A stretch of DNA of 64,000 nt from NCBI RefSeq assembly GCF_000472545.1, contig NZ_AWZV01000009.1:62001-126000 (forward strand), read 5' to 3'. The notes under the pieces were generated by a model. That model saw only the letters and a list, made by a program, of their open reading frames with translations. It ran no database searches and had not been told where the DNA came from. This document shows, piece after piece, positions 36,263 to 46,038 of this stretch. The position numbers were made by a program, and so were the translations under genes. Positions within the stretch are counted from its first letter, which is position 1. Every line of letters starts with the position of its first letter. The DNA comes from Burkholderia sp. WSM2232 (GTDB lineage Bacteria > Pseudomonadota > Gammaproteobacteria > Burkholderiales > Burkholderiaceae).

Positions 36263-38194
36263 ATGGCAGCTTCTCATTCCTCAGCTTCCCCCAGCACTGA
36301 CTCCTCGAAGGAGCAAACGCAGCAGGCCGACACCAGCGGTACGACACCGGCCGCGGGCATGCAGCAATTTTTCGACGCATGGTTAAACGCATGGCGTTCG
36401 CTCGGTACAGCGGCTGGCGCTCACGCCGTGCCGTTTGCCATGCCGCAGGTTCCTTCCATGCCGGGCGCCACGGCGTGGACTCTGCCTTCCATGCCGTCCA
36501 TGCCATCGTTTCCTGGCATGCCTGACTTCAGCAAACTCGCGGCAGGCGCAATGCCCGGCATGCCGTCTCTCGCCGGTTTCAATCTGCCGGCCGCGGCAAT
36601 TCCGCCTGAGCGTCTACAGAAACTGCAAGCCGATTACACGCGTGAAGCGATGGTGCTGCTGCAGCAGGCGAGTGGCAGCGCGGCGCCCAAGGCACCCGAA
36701 CTCAAGGACCGCCGCTTCAGCTCCGACGCATGGAGCGCCACGCCGGCCTTTGCGTTCACCGCCGCCTGGTATCTGCTGAATGCGCGCTATCTGCAGGAAA
36801 TGGTCGATGCGCTCGAAGCCGAGCCGAAGGTGCGCGAGCGCATCCGTTTCGCGGTTCAGCAATGGACGGCTGCTGCATCGCCGAGCAACTTCCTCGCGTT
36901 GAATCCGGAAGCGCAGAAGACCTTGCTCGAAAGCCACGGCGAGAGCTTGCGCCAGGGCGTGATGAACCTGCTCGCCGACATGCAGCGCGGCAAGATTTCG
37001 CAGACGGACGAATCGCGCTTCGTGGTCGGCGAAAACCTCGCGACCACCGAAGGCTCGGTCGTGTTCGAAAACGACCTGATGCAGCTGATCCAGTACAAGC
37101 CGCGCACGGCGAGCGTGCGCGAGCGGCCGCTCCTCATCGTGCCGCCTTGCATCAACAAGTACTACATTCTCGATCTGCAGCCGGAGAATTCGCTCGTCGC
37201 CCATGCACTCGATTCGGGGCACCAGGTATTCCTGATTTCGTGGCGCAACGCGGACGCGTCCATCGCGCATAAAACCTGGGACGACTACGTGAGCGAAGGC
37301 GTGCTCACGGCGATGCAAACGGTCAGCAGCATCAGCGGCCGCGAGCAGATCAATACGCTCGGTTTCTGCGTTGGCGGCACGCTGCTCGCCACGGCGCTCG
37401 CGGTGGCGGCGGCGCGCGGCGAACACCCGGCCGCGTCCATGACCCTGCTCACCGCAATGCTCGATTTCGCGGACACCGGCGTGCTCGACATTTTCGTCGA
37501 CGAGGCGCACGTGCAGATGCGCGAGCAGACCATTGGCGGCAAGAACGGCGCGCCGCCGGGACTCATGCGCGGCATCGAGTTCGCGAACACGTTTTCGTTC
37601 CTGCGTCCGAACGACCTGGTGTGGAATTACGTCGTCGACAATTACCTGAAGGGACGCACGCCGGTGCCGTTCGACCTGCTGTATTGGAACAGCGACTCCA
37701 CCAGTCTGCCGGGTCCCATGTACGTCTGGTATCTGCGCAACACGTACCTCGAGAACCGTCTGCGCGAGCCGGGCGCGGTGACCACTTGCGGCGAGCCCGT
37801 CGACCTGTCGAAGATCGACGTGCCCACCTTCATCTACGGTTCGCGCGAAGACCACATCGTGCCGTGGCAGTCGGCCTATGCGTCGGCGCCGCTGCTCACC
37901 GGGCCGTTGAAGTTCGTGCTTGGCGCGTCCGGTCATATCGCCGGCGTGATCAATCCGCCCGCGAAAAAGAAACGCAGTTACTGGACATTGGAAGGCGACG
38001 CCACGACCTTGCCCGACAACCCGGACGAATGGCTCGGCGACGCGAAGGAGGTGCCTGGAAGCTGGTGGCCCGAGTGGACCGCATGGCTCGACCAGTACGG
38101 CGGCAAAAAGATCAAGCCGCGCGCTGCGGCGGGTTCGGAGGACTTCCCGGTCATCGAGCCGGCGCCGGGGCGTTACGTGCGCCAGCGCGAGTAG
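36263..38194 (+). CDS. phaC: Class I polyhydroxyalkanoate synthase PhaC
   Basis: Predicted protein of 643 residues. Alpha/beta-hydrolase core with the lipase-like box GFCVGG, placing the catalytic Cys at residue 369, preceded by PPCINKYYILDLQPENSLV. It polymerises (R)-3-hydroxyacyl-CoA into storage granules. Residues about 60-115 are rich in Met-Pro pairs (MPSMPSFPGMPDF), which is longer than in C. necator PhaC (589 residues). The ATG at 36263 has AGCAGG upstream; the frame is open further 5' but loses family character. phaA, phaB and phaR follow. Confidence 0.95.
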   Translation: MAASHSSASPSTDSSKEQTQQADTSGTTPAAGMQQFFDAWLNAWRSLGTAAGAHAVPFAMPQVPSMPGATAWTLPSMPSMPSFPGMPDFSKLAAGAMPGMPSLAGFNLPAAAIPPERLQKLQADYTREAMVLLQQASGSAAPKAPELKDRRFSSDAWSATPAFAFTAAWYLLNARYLQEMVDALEAEPKVRERIRFAVQQWTAAASPSNFLALNPEAQKTLLESHGESLRQGVMNLLADMQRGKISQTDESRFVVGENLATTEGSVVFENDLMQLIQYKPRTASVRERPLLIVPPCINKYYILDLQPENSLVAHALDSGHQVFLISWRNADASIAHKTWDDYVSEGVLTAMQTVSSISGREQINTLGFCVGGTLLATALAVAAARGEHPAASMTLLTAMLDFADTGVLDIFVDEAHVQMREQTIGGKNGAPPGLMRGIEFANTFSFLRPNDLVWNYVVDNYLKGRTPVPFDLLYWNSDSTSLPGPMYVWYLRNTYLENRLREPGAVTTCGEPVDLSKIDVPTFIYGSREDHIVPWQSAYASAPLLTGPLKFVLGASGHIAGVINPPAKKKRSYWTLEGDATTLPDNPDEWLGDAKEVPGSWWPEWTAWLDQYGGKKIKPRAAAGSEDFPVIEPAPGRYVRQRE

Positions 38195-38318
38195 CATGTT
38201 CGCGCGGACAGGACGCAACGAAACAGGCAAGCTGGCTCTTTCACCATTTCGCGAGCAACGAGATTTTTAACTTGACGGGCCGCGGTCGCATTGACCGGCA
38301 AGCCCGGAGGATATGGAA

Positions 38319-39500
38319 ATGACTGATGTTGTGATCGTATCGGCAGCCCGTACGGCAGTGGGCAAATTCGGCGGTTCGCTGGCGAAGATCGCCGCACCTG
38401 AACTCGGCGCCACGGTGATTCGCGCGGTATTGGAGCGTGCGGGCCTGAAGCCCGAGCAGGTGAGCGAAGTGATCCTTGGCCAGGTGCTGACGGCGGGCTC
38501 GGGCCAGAACCCCGCGCGCCAGTCGCTGATCAAGGCGGGGCTGCCCGCGGCGGTGCCCGGCATGACGATCAACAAGGTTTGCGGCTCGGGCCTCAAAGCG
38601 GTGATGCTCGCAGCCAACGCGATCATTGCGGGCGACGCGGACATCGTGATCGCCGGCGGCCAGGAAAACATGAGCGCCGCACCGCACGTGCTGCCGGGCT
38701 CGCGCGACGGCTTCCGCATGGGTGATGCAAAGCTCGTGGACACGATGATCGTCGACGGCCTGTGGGACGTGTACAACCAGTATCACATGGGCGTGACGGC
38801 GGAAAACGTCGCGAAGGAATTCGACATCACGCGCGAACAGCAGGACGCGTTCGCGGCGCTGTCGCAGAACAAGGCCGAAGCCGCGCAGAAGTCGGGCCGT
38901 TTCGACGACGAAATCGTGCCGATCGAGATTCCGCAACGCAAGGGCGAGCCGCTGCGTTTCGCTACCGACGAGTTCGTGCGCCACGGTGTCACCGCCGAGT
39001 CGCTGGCGGGTCTCAAGCCGGCTTTCTCGAAGGAAGGCACGGTCACGGCGGCCAATGCGTCGGGCCTGAACGACGGTGCGGCGGCAGTGCTCGTCATGTC
39101 CGCGAAGAAGGCGGAAGCGCTCGGTCTCACGCCGCTTGCCCGCATCAAGGCCTACGCGAACGCGGGCGTCGATCCGAAGGTCATGGGCATGGGCCCTGTG
39201 CCGGCTTCCAAACGCTGCCTCGAGCGCGCGGGCTGGAGCGTGAACGACCTCGACCTGATGGAGATCAACGAAGCGTTCGCCGCCCAGGCGCTCGCTGTGC
39301 ACAAGCAGATGGGCTGGGACACGTCGAAGATCAACGTGAACGGCGGCGCGATTGCCATCGGCCATCCGATCGGCGCATCCGGCTGCCGGATTCTGGTCAC
39401 GCTGCTGCACGAAATGCAGAAGCGCGATGCGAAGAAGGGTCTGGCTTCGCTGTGCATCGGCGGCGGCATGGGCGTGGCGCTGGCGGTCGAGCGCGTTTGA
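38319..39500 (+). CDS. phaA: Acetyl-CoA acetyltransferase PhaA
   Basis: Predicted protein of 393 residues, the same length as C. necator PhaA. It has the acylated Cys88 in [12 protein letters not shown], the substrate region [17 protein letters not shown], and the C-terminal [14 protein letters not shown] and SLCIGGGMG motifs. It condenses two acetyl-CoA to acetoacetyl-CoA. Of two close ATG codons, the second (38319) is 8 bases after GGAGG and is preferred. Confidence 0.96.
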   Translation: MTDVVIVSAARTAVGKFGGSLAKIAAPELGATVIRAVLERAGLKPEQVSEVILGQVLTAGSGQNPARQSLIKAGLPAAVPGMTINKVCGSGLKAVMLAANAIIAGDADIVIAGGQENMSAAPHVLPGSRDGFRMGDAKLVDTMIVDGLWDVYNQYHMGVTAENVAKEFDITREQQDAFAALSQNKAEAAQKSGRFDDEIVPIEIPQRKGEPLRFATDEFVRHGVTAESLAGLKPAFSKEGTVTAANASGLNDGAAAVLVMSAKKAEALGLTPLARIKAYANAGVDPKVMGMGPVPASKRCLERAGWSVNDLDLMEINEAFAAQALAVHKQMGWDTSKINVNGGAIAIGHPIGASGCRILVTLLHEMQKRDAKKGLASLCIGGGMGVALAVERV

Positions 39501-39706
39501 CGACGATGCGCGCCCAGGCAGTGCTTGCGGGCACCCCGCAAGGTGGCGCCGTGCAGGCGCAGTGTCGAGGGCGTGCGGTTCGCCGCTGACAGCGGCGGCC
39601 TCGCCGGCCGGTCGCCCGGCGGCATGGCGGACAGGGTGAGGCGAGGTAGAGGTAGCCGGTTGGAGCAGCCGGCCGGCGCCTCAAGAACGACAACGGAGTC
39701 TAGGTT

Positions 39707-40447
39707 ATGACACAGCGAATTGCGTATGTAACGGGCGGCATGGGCGGCATCGGCACCAGCATTTGCCAGCGCCTGCACAAGGAAGGCTACAAGGTCATCG
39801 CGGGTTGCGGCCCGAACTCGCCGCGCCGCGTGAAGTGGCTCGACGAGCAGAAGGCGCTCGGCTTCGACTTCGTCGCATCCGAAGGCAACGTCGGCGACTG
39901 GGAATCGACCAAGGCCGCGTTCGACAAGGTCAAGGCGGAAGTCGGCGAGATCGACGTGCTGGTGAACAACGCAGGCATCACGCGCGACGTGGTGTTTCGC
40001 AAGATGACGCACGAAGACTGGACCGCGGTGATCGACACCAATCTGACCAGCCTTTTCAACGTGACGAAGCAGGTGATCGACGGCATGGTCGAGCGCGGTT
40101 TTGGCCGCATCATCAACATTTCGTCGGTGAACGGGCAGAAAGGGCAGTTTGGCCAGACCAACTACTCCACCGCGAAGGCCGGCATTCACGGCTTCACGAT
40201 GTCGCTCGCGCAGGAAGTGGCCACCAAGGGCGTGACGGTCAACACTGTGTCGCCGGGCTACATCGGCACGGACATGGTCAAGTCGATCCGTCCAGACGTG
40301 CTGGAAAAAATCGTCGCGACAATTCCGGTGCGCCGTCTCGGCCAGCCGGATGAAATCGGCTCGATCGTGGCGTGGCTCGCGTCGGACGAATCGGGTTTTG
40401 CCACGGGTGCGGATTTCTCGCTGAACGGCGGTTTGCATATGGGCTGA
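39707..40447 (+). CDS. phaB: Acetoacetyl-CoA reductase PhaB
   Basis: Predicted protein of 246 residues, as in C. necator. Short-chain dehydrogenase with GGMGGIGTSICQRL (cofactor loop), VNNAGITRD, the catalytic Ser region IINISSVNGQ and Tyr/Lys in YSTAKAG. It reduces acetoacetyl-CoA to (R)-3-hydroxybutyryl-CoA with NADPH. It is separated from phaA by 206 bp without a clear promoter. Confidence 0.96.
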   Translation: MTQRIAYVTGGMGGIGTSICQRLHKEGYKVIAGCGPNSPRRVKWLDEQKALGFDFVASEGNVGDWESTKAAFDKVKAEVGEIDVLVNNAGITRDVVFRKMTHEDWTAVIDTNLTSLFNVTKQVIDGMVERGFGRIINISSVNGQKGQFGQTNYSTAKAGIHGFTMSLAQEVATKGVTVNTVSPGYIGTDMVKSIRPDVLEKIVATIPVRRLGQPDEIGSIVAWLASDESGFATGADFSLNGGLHMG

Positions 40448-40453
40448 GCTAGT

Positions 40454-40480
40454 GGCGCGCCGCTCACGAGGCGGCGCGCC
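40454..40480 (+). other. Strong GC hairpin between phaB and phaR
   Basis: A perfect 10-bp stem GGCGCGCCGC / GCGGCGCGCC with a 7-base loop starts 6 bases after the phaB stop. There is no T run, so it is more likely an mRNA 3'-end stabiliser or a weak attenuator than a full terminator. Confidence 0.6.
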
Positions 40481-40574
40481 CCGCTCGGATGTTCCGGCGG
40501 CGTTCCGGTTGCGCAAGTGCCCGATTGCGCAGCCGGCACGCCGTCCGCGCTCTACTTGCGCTCAAAGGCGTTAC

Positions 40575-41180
40575 ATGACTACTACTACAAAGAAAGCAGC
40601 CGAACGACTGATCAAGAAATACCCGAATCGGCGGCTCTACGATACCGAGACAAGCACGTACATCACGCTGACGGATGTCAAACAGCTCGTGCTGGACCAG
40701 GAGGATTTCAAGGTTATCGATGCGAAGAGCAACGAGGACCTGACGCGTGCGATCCTGCTTCAGATCATTCTCGAGGAGGAGAGCGGCGGCTTGCCGATGT
40801 TCTCGTCGTCGATGCTCTCGCAGATCATCCGTTTTTACGGCCATGCAATGCAGGGCATGATGGGCACGTATCTGGAGAAGAACATCCAGGCGTTCATCGA
40901 CATTCAGGCGAAGCTCGCCGACCAGTCGAAGAACCTGTACGAAGGCAAGGCGATGAACCCGGAGGTCTGGTCACAGTTCATGAACATGCAGGCGCCGATG
41001 ATGCAGGGCATGATGACGAGCTACATCGAGCAGTCGAAAAACATGTTCGTGCAGATGCAGGAGCAGATGCAGAACCAGGCGAAGTCGATGTTTGCGACTT
41101 TCCCGTTCGCGCCGGGCGGCGCGAATGCCGCGGCGGCGCCCGCGAATCCGCAGCCGAATCCCGAGCCGGAGAAGAAGTAG
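40575..41180 (+). CDS. phaR: PHA synthesis repressor PhaR
   Basis: Predicted protein of 201 residues. The N-terminal DNA-binding domain (IKKYPNRRLYDTETSTYITL) and the PHB-accumulation regulatory domain (LPMFSSSMLSQIIRFYGHAM) are typical. The C-terminal half is Met/Gln-rich (MQAPMMQGMMTSYIEQSK). PhaR represses phasin genes and binds PHB granules directly, releasing DNA when polymer forms. It follows phaC-phaA-phaB, as in Cupriavidus and Burkholderia. Confidence 0.96.
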   Translation: MTTTTKKAAERLIKKYPNRRLYDTETSTYITLTDVKQLVLDQEDFKVIDAKSNEDLTRAILLQIILEEESGGLPMFSSSMLSQIIRFYGHAMQGMMGTYLEKNIQAFIDIQAKLADQSKNLYEGKAMNPEVWSQFMNMQAPMMQGMMTSYIEQSKNMFVQMQEQMQNQAKSMFATFPFAPGGANAAAAPANPQPNPEPEKK

Positions 41181-41589
41181 GCAGGGTTTGCGGGTCTGAC
41201 TTCGTGGCCTGCATTGCGGGCCTGAATCCGCAGCCGGTCCCGCGGCACGGGAGGCGACGCGAGTCGGGGCGCGAGCTGCGCTGCGAATCCGCCGTCGCTG
41301 CGATAGCCGATAGCCGTGCCGACTTGCGGCAGGTGTGGAGCGCCGGCACAGCAGGGTCGGCGGCGCGCGGTACAATAGCGGGTTGCGTGCGCGGCACGCG
41401 GGATCATCAGTGCGGGCGGCCGCAATGTTGCGAGCCGGTTCGTCGACGGTCCGGTTGACAGTTCGGTCGCCGGTTTTCGTTTTCGTTGCCGCGCTGTTGC
41501 CATGCAGTTGCCACGCCATTCTCACCCGTTGCCGCGCCGTCCCCGTCGCTTCCTTGTCGCCACGTCACCGCTATACGCCGGATTCACCT
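41181..41589. other. 409-bp gap between phaR and rimO
   Basis: A TACAAT hexamer at 41371-41376 is a possible -10 box without a good -35. The frame is open upstream of the rimO ATG, but the residues look random and Arg/Cys-rich. No terminator for phaR was found. Confidence 0.45.
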
Positions 41590-42981
41590 ATGTCGCAGAC
41601 CACGCCGTCCATCTCGCCCACGCCTTCCAGCCCGAAGGTCGGGTTCGTCAGCCTTGGCTGCCCGAAAGCCCTGGTCGACTCCGAGCAGATCATCACGCAG
41701 TTGCGCGCCGAAGGCTACGAGATCTCAGGCACCTATGACGGTGCAGATCTGGTGGTCGTCAATACCTGCGGCTTTATCGACGAAGCGGTGCAGGAAAGTC
41801 TCGACGCGATCGGAGAGGCACTGAACGAAAACGGCAAGGTGATCGTGACCGGCTGCCTCGGCGCAAAAAAGAGCGCGAGCGGCTCGGGTCTGATCGAGGA
41901 AGTGCACCCGAAGGTGCTTGCCGTGACCGGTCCGCATGCGCTCGGCGAAGTCATGCAGCACGTGCACACGCATCTGCCAAAGCCGCACGATCCGTTCGTC
42001 GATCTGGTGCCGGCCGCAGGCGTAAAGCTCACGCCGCGTCATTACGCGTATCTGAAAATTTCGGAAGGCTGCAACCACCGCTGCACGTTCTGCATCATCC
42101 CGTCCATGCGCGGCGATCTGGTCTCGCGGCCAGTCGCTGAAGTGATGCTCGAAGCCGAAAATCTGTTCAAGTCCGGCGTGAAGGAGTTGCTCGTCATTTC
42201 GCAGGACACGAGCGCCTACGGCGTGGACGTCAAGTACCGCACCGGCTTCTGGAACGGCAAGCCGCTGAAAACGCGCATGACCGATCTGGTCGGCGCACTG
42301 GGCGAGCTGGCCGCGCAATACGGCGCGTGGGTGCGTCTGCATTACGTGTATCCGTATCCGAGCGTCGACGAAGTCATTCCGATGATGGCCGCCGGACCCT
42401 TCAAAGGCCACGTGCTGCCGTATCTGGACGTGCCCTTCCAGCACGCGCATCCCGAGGTGCTAAAGCGCATGAAGCGCCCGGCCAACGCCGAGAAAGTAAT
42501 GGAGCGCGTGAAGGCGTGGCGCGAGATGTGCCCGGATCTGACGATTCGCAGCACGTTTATCGCGGGCTTCCCCGGCGAGACGGAAGAGCAGTTCGAAACG
42601 CTGCTCGACTTCATTCGCGAAGCCGAGCTGGATCGCGTCGGCTGCTTCGCGTATTCGCCGGTTGAAGGCGCGAGTGCCAACGAGCTCGACGGCGCGTTGC
42701 CCGACGAAGTGCGCGAGGAGCGTCGCGCGCGCTTCATGGAAGTGGCGGAGCAAGTGTCGGCCAAACGGATCGCGAAGAAAGTCGGCAAGACGCTCAAGGT
42801 GCTCGTCGACGAGACCAACGCCGACGGCGGCATCGGCCGCACCGCCGCGGACGCGCCGGAGATCGACGGCGTCGTGTATATCGCGCCGGCTGTTAAGGCT
42901 TCGAAGCGCTACAAGGTCGGCGACTTCGTCTCGGTCAAGATCACCGGCGCCGACGGTCACGACCTGTGGGGCGAGGTCTGA
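41590..42981 (+). CDS. rimO: Ribosomal protein S12 methylthiotransferase RimO
   Basis: Predicted protein of 463 residues. An N-terminal MTTase domain with Cys residues ([32 protein letters not shown]) binds one cluster. The radical-SAM CxxxCxxC is in [18 protein letters not shown], and a TRAM domain ends the protein. It adds a methylthio group to Asp88 of ribosomal protein S12. The ATG at 41590 gives the family N-terminus. The next gene starts 3 bases after its stop. Confidence 0.95.
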   Translation: MSQTTPSISPTPSSPKVGFVSLGCPKALVDSEQIITQLRAEGYEISGTYDGADLVVVNTCGFIDEAVQESLDAIGEALNENGKVIVTGCLGAKKSASGSGLIEEVHPKVLAVTGPHALGEVMQHVHTHLPKPHDPFVDLVPAAGVKLTPRHYAYLKISEGCNHRCTFCIIPSMRGDLVSRPVAEVMLEAENLFKSGVKELLVISQDTSAYGVDVKYRTGFWNGKPLKTRMTDLVGALGELAAQYGAWVRLHYVYPYPSVDEVIPMMAAGPFKGHVLPYLDVPFQHAHPEVLKRMKRPANAEKVMERVKAWREMCPDLTIRSTFIAGFPGETEEQFETLLDFIREAELDRVGCFAYSPVEGASANELDGALPDEVREERRARFMEVAEQVSAKRIAKKVGKTLKVLVDETNADGGIGRTAADAPEIDGVVYIAPAVKASKRYKVGDFVSVKITGADGHDLWGEV

Positions 42982-42984
42982 ACG

Positions 42985-43920
42985 ATGACGGCGAGTACGT
43001 CGGCCAACCCGGAGATCCTCGCGCTCGGCGAGGCGATGATCGAGTTCAATCAGTCGGCGAAAGACGAGCCGAAATATCTGCAAGGCTTCGGCGGCGATAC
43101 GTCGAACTTCTGCATCGCGGCGGCGCGGCAAGGCGCGAGCACCGGCTTCGTGTCCGCGGTCGGCGCGGATCATTTCGGCCGGCTGCTGATCGATCTGTGG
43201 GAGCGCGAGCAGGTGGACACGTCGCTTGTGCGCGTGGATCCGCATGCGTCCACGGGCGTCTATTTCGTATCGCATGGTCCGGGTGGACACGCGTTCGACT
43301 ATCTGCGCGCCGGCTCCGCTGCGAGCCGCTATGCGCCGCGTGATTTGCCGCTCGATGCGATCGCCGCGGCCAAAGTCGTGCACCTTTCCGGCATCAGCCT
43401 CGCGATCAGTCTGAGCGCCTGCGACGCGGCGCTCGAAGCCATCGCCCATGCCCGCGCCAATGGCGTGCGCGTGAGTTTCGACACCAATCTGCGGCTGAAG
43501 CTGTGGCCGCTCGCCCGGGCGCGCGCGGTGATGCTCGAAGCGATCCGGCAAACCGACATTTGCCTGCCGAGCTGGGACGACGTCACCGAACTCACCGGTT
43601 TGACGGGCCGCGACGAGATCGTCGACTTCTTGCTGTCGCTCGGCCCGCGCGTGGTCGCCCTGAAGCTCGGCAAGGAAGGCTCATATATCGCGACGCCGGA
43701 CACGCGCCGCGTCGTGCCTGGCCACGTCGTGAATGCCGTGGATGCCACCGGCGCCGGCGACTGCTTCGGCGGCGCATTCATCGCGCGGCTTGTCGCGGGC
43801 AACGATCCGTTCGAGGCGGCGCGTTATGCGAACGTCGCCGCGGCGCTGTCCACGCAGGGCTATGGCGCCGTTGCGCCGATCCCTTCGGGCGCGGCGGTCG
43901 AACGGATTCTGGCAGGCTGA
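42985..43920 (+). CDS. kdgK: PfkB-family sugar kinase, probably 2-keto-3-deoxygluconate kinase
   Basis: Predicted protein of 311 residues. The N-terminus ILALGEAMIEFNQ, GGDTSNFCIAAARQG and the ATP/anion-hole motif NAVDATGAGDCFGGAF are those of ribokinase-type kinases, and the details resemble bacterial KDG kinases. The product would be 2-keto-3-deoxy-6-phosphogluconate for the Entner-Doudoroff route. Its position between rimO and bktB is not explained by function, though it sits near PHA genes that use the resulting acetyl-CoA. Confidence 0.8.
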   Translation: MTASTSANPEILALGEAMIEFNQSAKDEPKYLQGFGGDTSNFCIAAARQGASTGFVSAVGADHFGRLLIDLWEREQVDTSLVRVDPHASTGVYFVSHGPGGHAFDYLRAGSAASRYAPRDLPLDAIAAAKVVHLSGISLAISLSACDAALEAIAHARANGVRVSFDTNLRLKLWPLARARAVMLEAIRQTDICLPSWDDVTELTGLTGRDEIVDFLLSLGPRVVALKLGKEGSYIATPDTRRVVPGHVVNAVDATGAGDCFGGAFIARLVAGNDPFEAARYANVAAALSTQGYGAVAPIPSGAAVERILAG

Positions 43921-43995
43921 GCGTCGCGCGGCCCTCGAGAGCGATAGGGCTCGCGCAGCAGCAAACCATCTGGACAGACTGAAAAGGAGCGAGCG

Positions 43996-45180
43996 ATGCA
44001 ACGCGACGTAGTGGTGGTAAGCGGTGTACGTACGGCAATCGGCGGTTTCGGCGGGAGTCTGAAGGATTTCGCGCCGACCGAGCTTGGTGCGCGGGTCGTG
44101 CGCGAGGCGCTCGCGCGCGCCAATGTAGGCGGCGACGAAGTCGGTCACGTGGTGTTCGGCAATGTCGTGCATACCGAGCCGAAGGACATGTATCTGGCAC
44201 GCGTTGCCGCGATCAACGGCGGGGTCGCGCAGCACACGCCCGCGCTCACGGTGAACCGCCTGTGCGGCTCGGGGTTGCAGGCCATCGTGTCTGCTGCGCA
44301 GAGCATTCTGCTTGGCGACGCGGATATCGCCATCGGCGGCGGCGCGGAAAACATGAGCCGCGCACCTTACGCGATGCCCGCCGCGCGCTTCGGTCAGCGC
44401 ATGGGTGACGCGCGCCTCGTCGACATGATGGTCGGCGCGCTCAACGATCCGTTCCAGTCGATCCATATGGGGGTGACGGCGGAAAACGTCGCGCGCAAGT
44501 ACGAGATTTCGCGCGAAGCGCAGGACGCGCTCGCGCTCGAATCGCATCGCCGCGCGGCTCAGGCCATCGCGAACGGCTACTTCAAGGAACAGATCCTGCC
44601 GATCACGATTGCGTCGAAAAAGGGCGAAGTCGTTTTCGACACAGACGAGCATGCGCGTCTGAACGCGACGGCGGAAGATTTTTCGAAGCTCAAGCCCGTG
44701 TTCGCGAAGGAAAACGGCACGGTGACGGCCGGCAACGCATCGGGCATCAACGACGCGGCGGCGGCTGTCGTGCTAATGGAGCGCGACGTCGCCGAACAGC
44801 GCGGCGTCAAGCCGCTCGCGCGCCTCGTGTCTTACGCGCATGCAGGCGTCGATCCGGCGTACATGGGGATCGGCCCGGTGCCGGCTAGCCGCAAGGCGCT
44901 CGAACGCGCCGGACTGACGGTCGCCAACCTCGACGTGATCGAGGCCAACGAAGCATTTGCCGCGCAAGCTTGCGCGGTCAGCAAGGAACTCGGCTTCGAT
45001 CCGGCCAAGGTCAACCCGAACGGCTCGGGCATTTCGCTCGGCCATCCGATCGGTGCGACGGGCGCGTTGATCACCGTGAAGGCACTGTACGAGCTGCAGC
45101 GCGTCGGCGGGCGCTATGCGCTCGTCACGATGTGCATCGGCGGCGGGCAGGGCATTGCGGCGATCTTCGAACGGATCTGA
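43996..45180 (+). CDS. bktB: Beta-ketothiolase BktB
   Basis: Predicted protein of 394 residues. It follows C. necator BktB closely from memory, for example VVVVSGVRTAIGGFGGSLKD, EPKDMYLARVAAINGG, Cys90 in VNRLCGSGLQAIVSAAQ, and GSGISLGHPIGATGALITVK. BktB condenses acetyl-CoA with propionyl-CoA or acetyl-CoA, supplying C5 units for mixed PHAs. It is distinct from PhaA in this window (about 4.5 kb away). GGAG lies 6 bases before the ATG. Confidence 0.92.
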   Translation: MQRDVVVVSGVRTAIGGFGGSLKDFAPTELGARVVREALARANVGGDEVGHVVFGNVVHTEPKDMYLARVAAINGGVAQHTPALTVNRLCGSGLQAIVSAAQSILLGDADIAIGGGAENMSRAPYAMPAARFGQRMGDARLVDMMVGALNDPFQSIHMGVTAENVARKYEISREAQDALALESHRRAAQAIANGYFKEQILPITIASKKGEVVFDTDEHARLNATAEDFSKLKPVFAKENGTVTAGNASGINDAAAAVVLMERDVAEQRGVKPLARLVSYAHAGVDPAYMGIGPVPASRKALERAGLTVANLDVIEANEAFAAQACAVSKELGFDPAKVNPNGSGISLGHPIGATGALITVKALYELQRVGGRYALVTMCIGGGQGIAAIFERI

Positions 45181-45227
45181 AGCGCGCGCAGGGCGCGGCA
45201 AGCTGGACAAGTCATGAGGAAGAACGG

Positions 45228-45908
45228 ATGCAGGAACTGAAATCGGTGGAAGGGGTGGCGCGCCGGCACGGCGTCATGGTGGCGAGCGTTGCCGCACTGC
45301 TCTGCGCAGGCGCGGTAGTTTTCTTCCCCGGCGTCGCGCTCGCACAAAGCGACGCAGTCAAGGAACTTGCCGCGCCCCCGCCGATTCAGTTGCCGCTTAA
45401 GCCGAGCCCCGAATTCGCGAAATTTCCGCGCTACAGCGGCACGCTCGGCTCGCGTCAGATCGTGCTGCGTCTCGGCGCCAAGAAGGACGACGCGGCGGGC
45501 GTGCACGGCGAGTATCAATTCGCCGACACCGGCGAAGTGATCCTGATCGCCGGCGACCGTGACGGCGACACGCTGGAAGTCGAGGAGTCGAACGACGGCA
45601 CGCATATCACCGGCAACTGGGTCGGGAAATTCGCCGCGGACGGCTCGCTCGCCGGCGAGCGCATGAATGTCGACGATTCCGACCCGCAGCCGTTCGACCT
45701 CAAGCCACTTGCGCCAGGACAGCCGGTGCCGCCGGCCGCGGCAGCGAAGGCGGCGAAGGCGGGGGGCGCGCCTACCGCGCCGGCATCGCCGCCTTCAGTG
45801 CCTCAATCGTCCCAAGCGCCTCAATCATCTCAAGCGCCTCAACCGGCGCGCGCAACGGGCGGCGGTCAGCCGGTCGGCGGCGTTAGCAACCTGCAAACCG
45901 GCGAGTGA
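45228..45908 (+). CDS. Exported protein of unknown function
   Basis: Predicted protein of 226 residues, not recognised. A signal peptide (about 1-40, hydrophobic core VMVASVAALLCAGAVVFFPG) ends at ALAQ. The mature part has a compact beta-rich segment (YSGTLGSRQIVLRLGAKKDD ... GEVILIAGDRDGDTLEVEES ... GNWVGKFAADGSLAGERM) like small periplasmic domains, then a Pro/Ala/Gln-rich tail with SSQAPQ repeats. It lies between bktB and metC with no obvious link. Confidence 0.7.
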   Translation: MQELKSVEGVARRHGVMVASVAALLCAGAVVFFPGVALAQSDAVKELAAPPPIQLPLKPSPEFAKFPRYSGTLGSRQIVLRLGAKKDDAAGVHGEYQFADTGEVILIAGDRDGDTLEVEESNDGTHITGNWVGKFAADGSLAGERMNVDDSDPQPFDLKPLAPGQPVPPAAAAKAAKAGGAPTAPASPPSVPQSSQAPQSSQAPQPARATGGGQPVGGVSNLQTGE

Positions 45909-46038
45909 TCGCGTGTCGGCCCCGCAAAGCGCGCGGCTTTGCATGGCGGCGAGGCGAACTTGCGCCGACTCGTCTACTCTTGCGTGAACGGCGCGGCATG
46001 GTCCGCGCTTCGCATCGTCTTTCTTCAGCGACTTCGAC

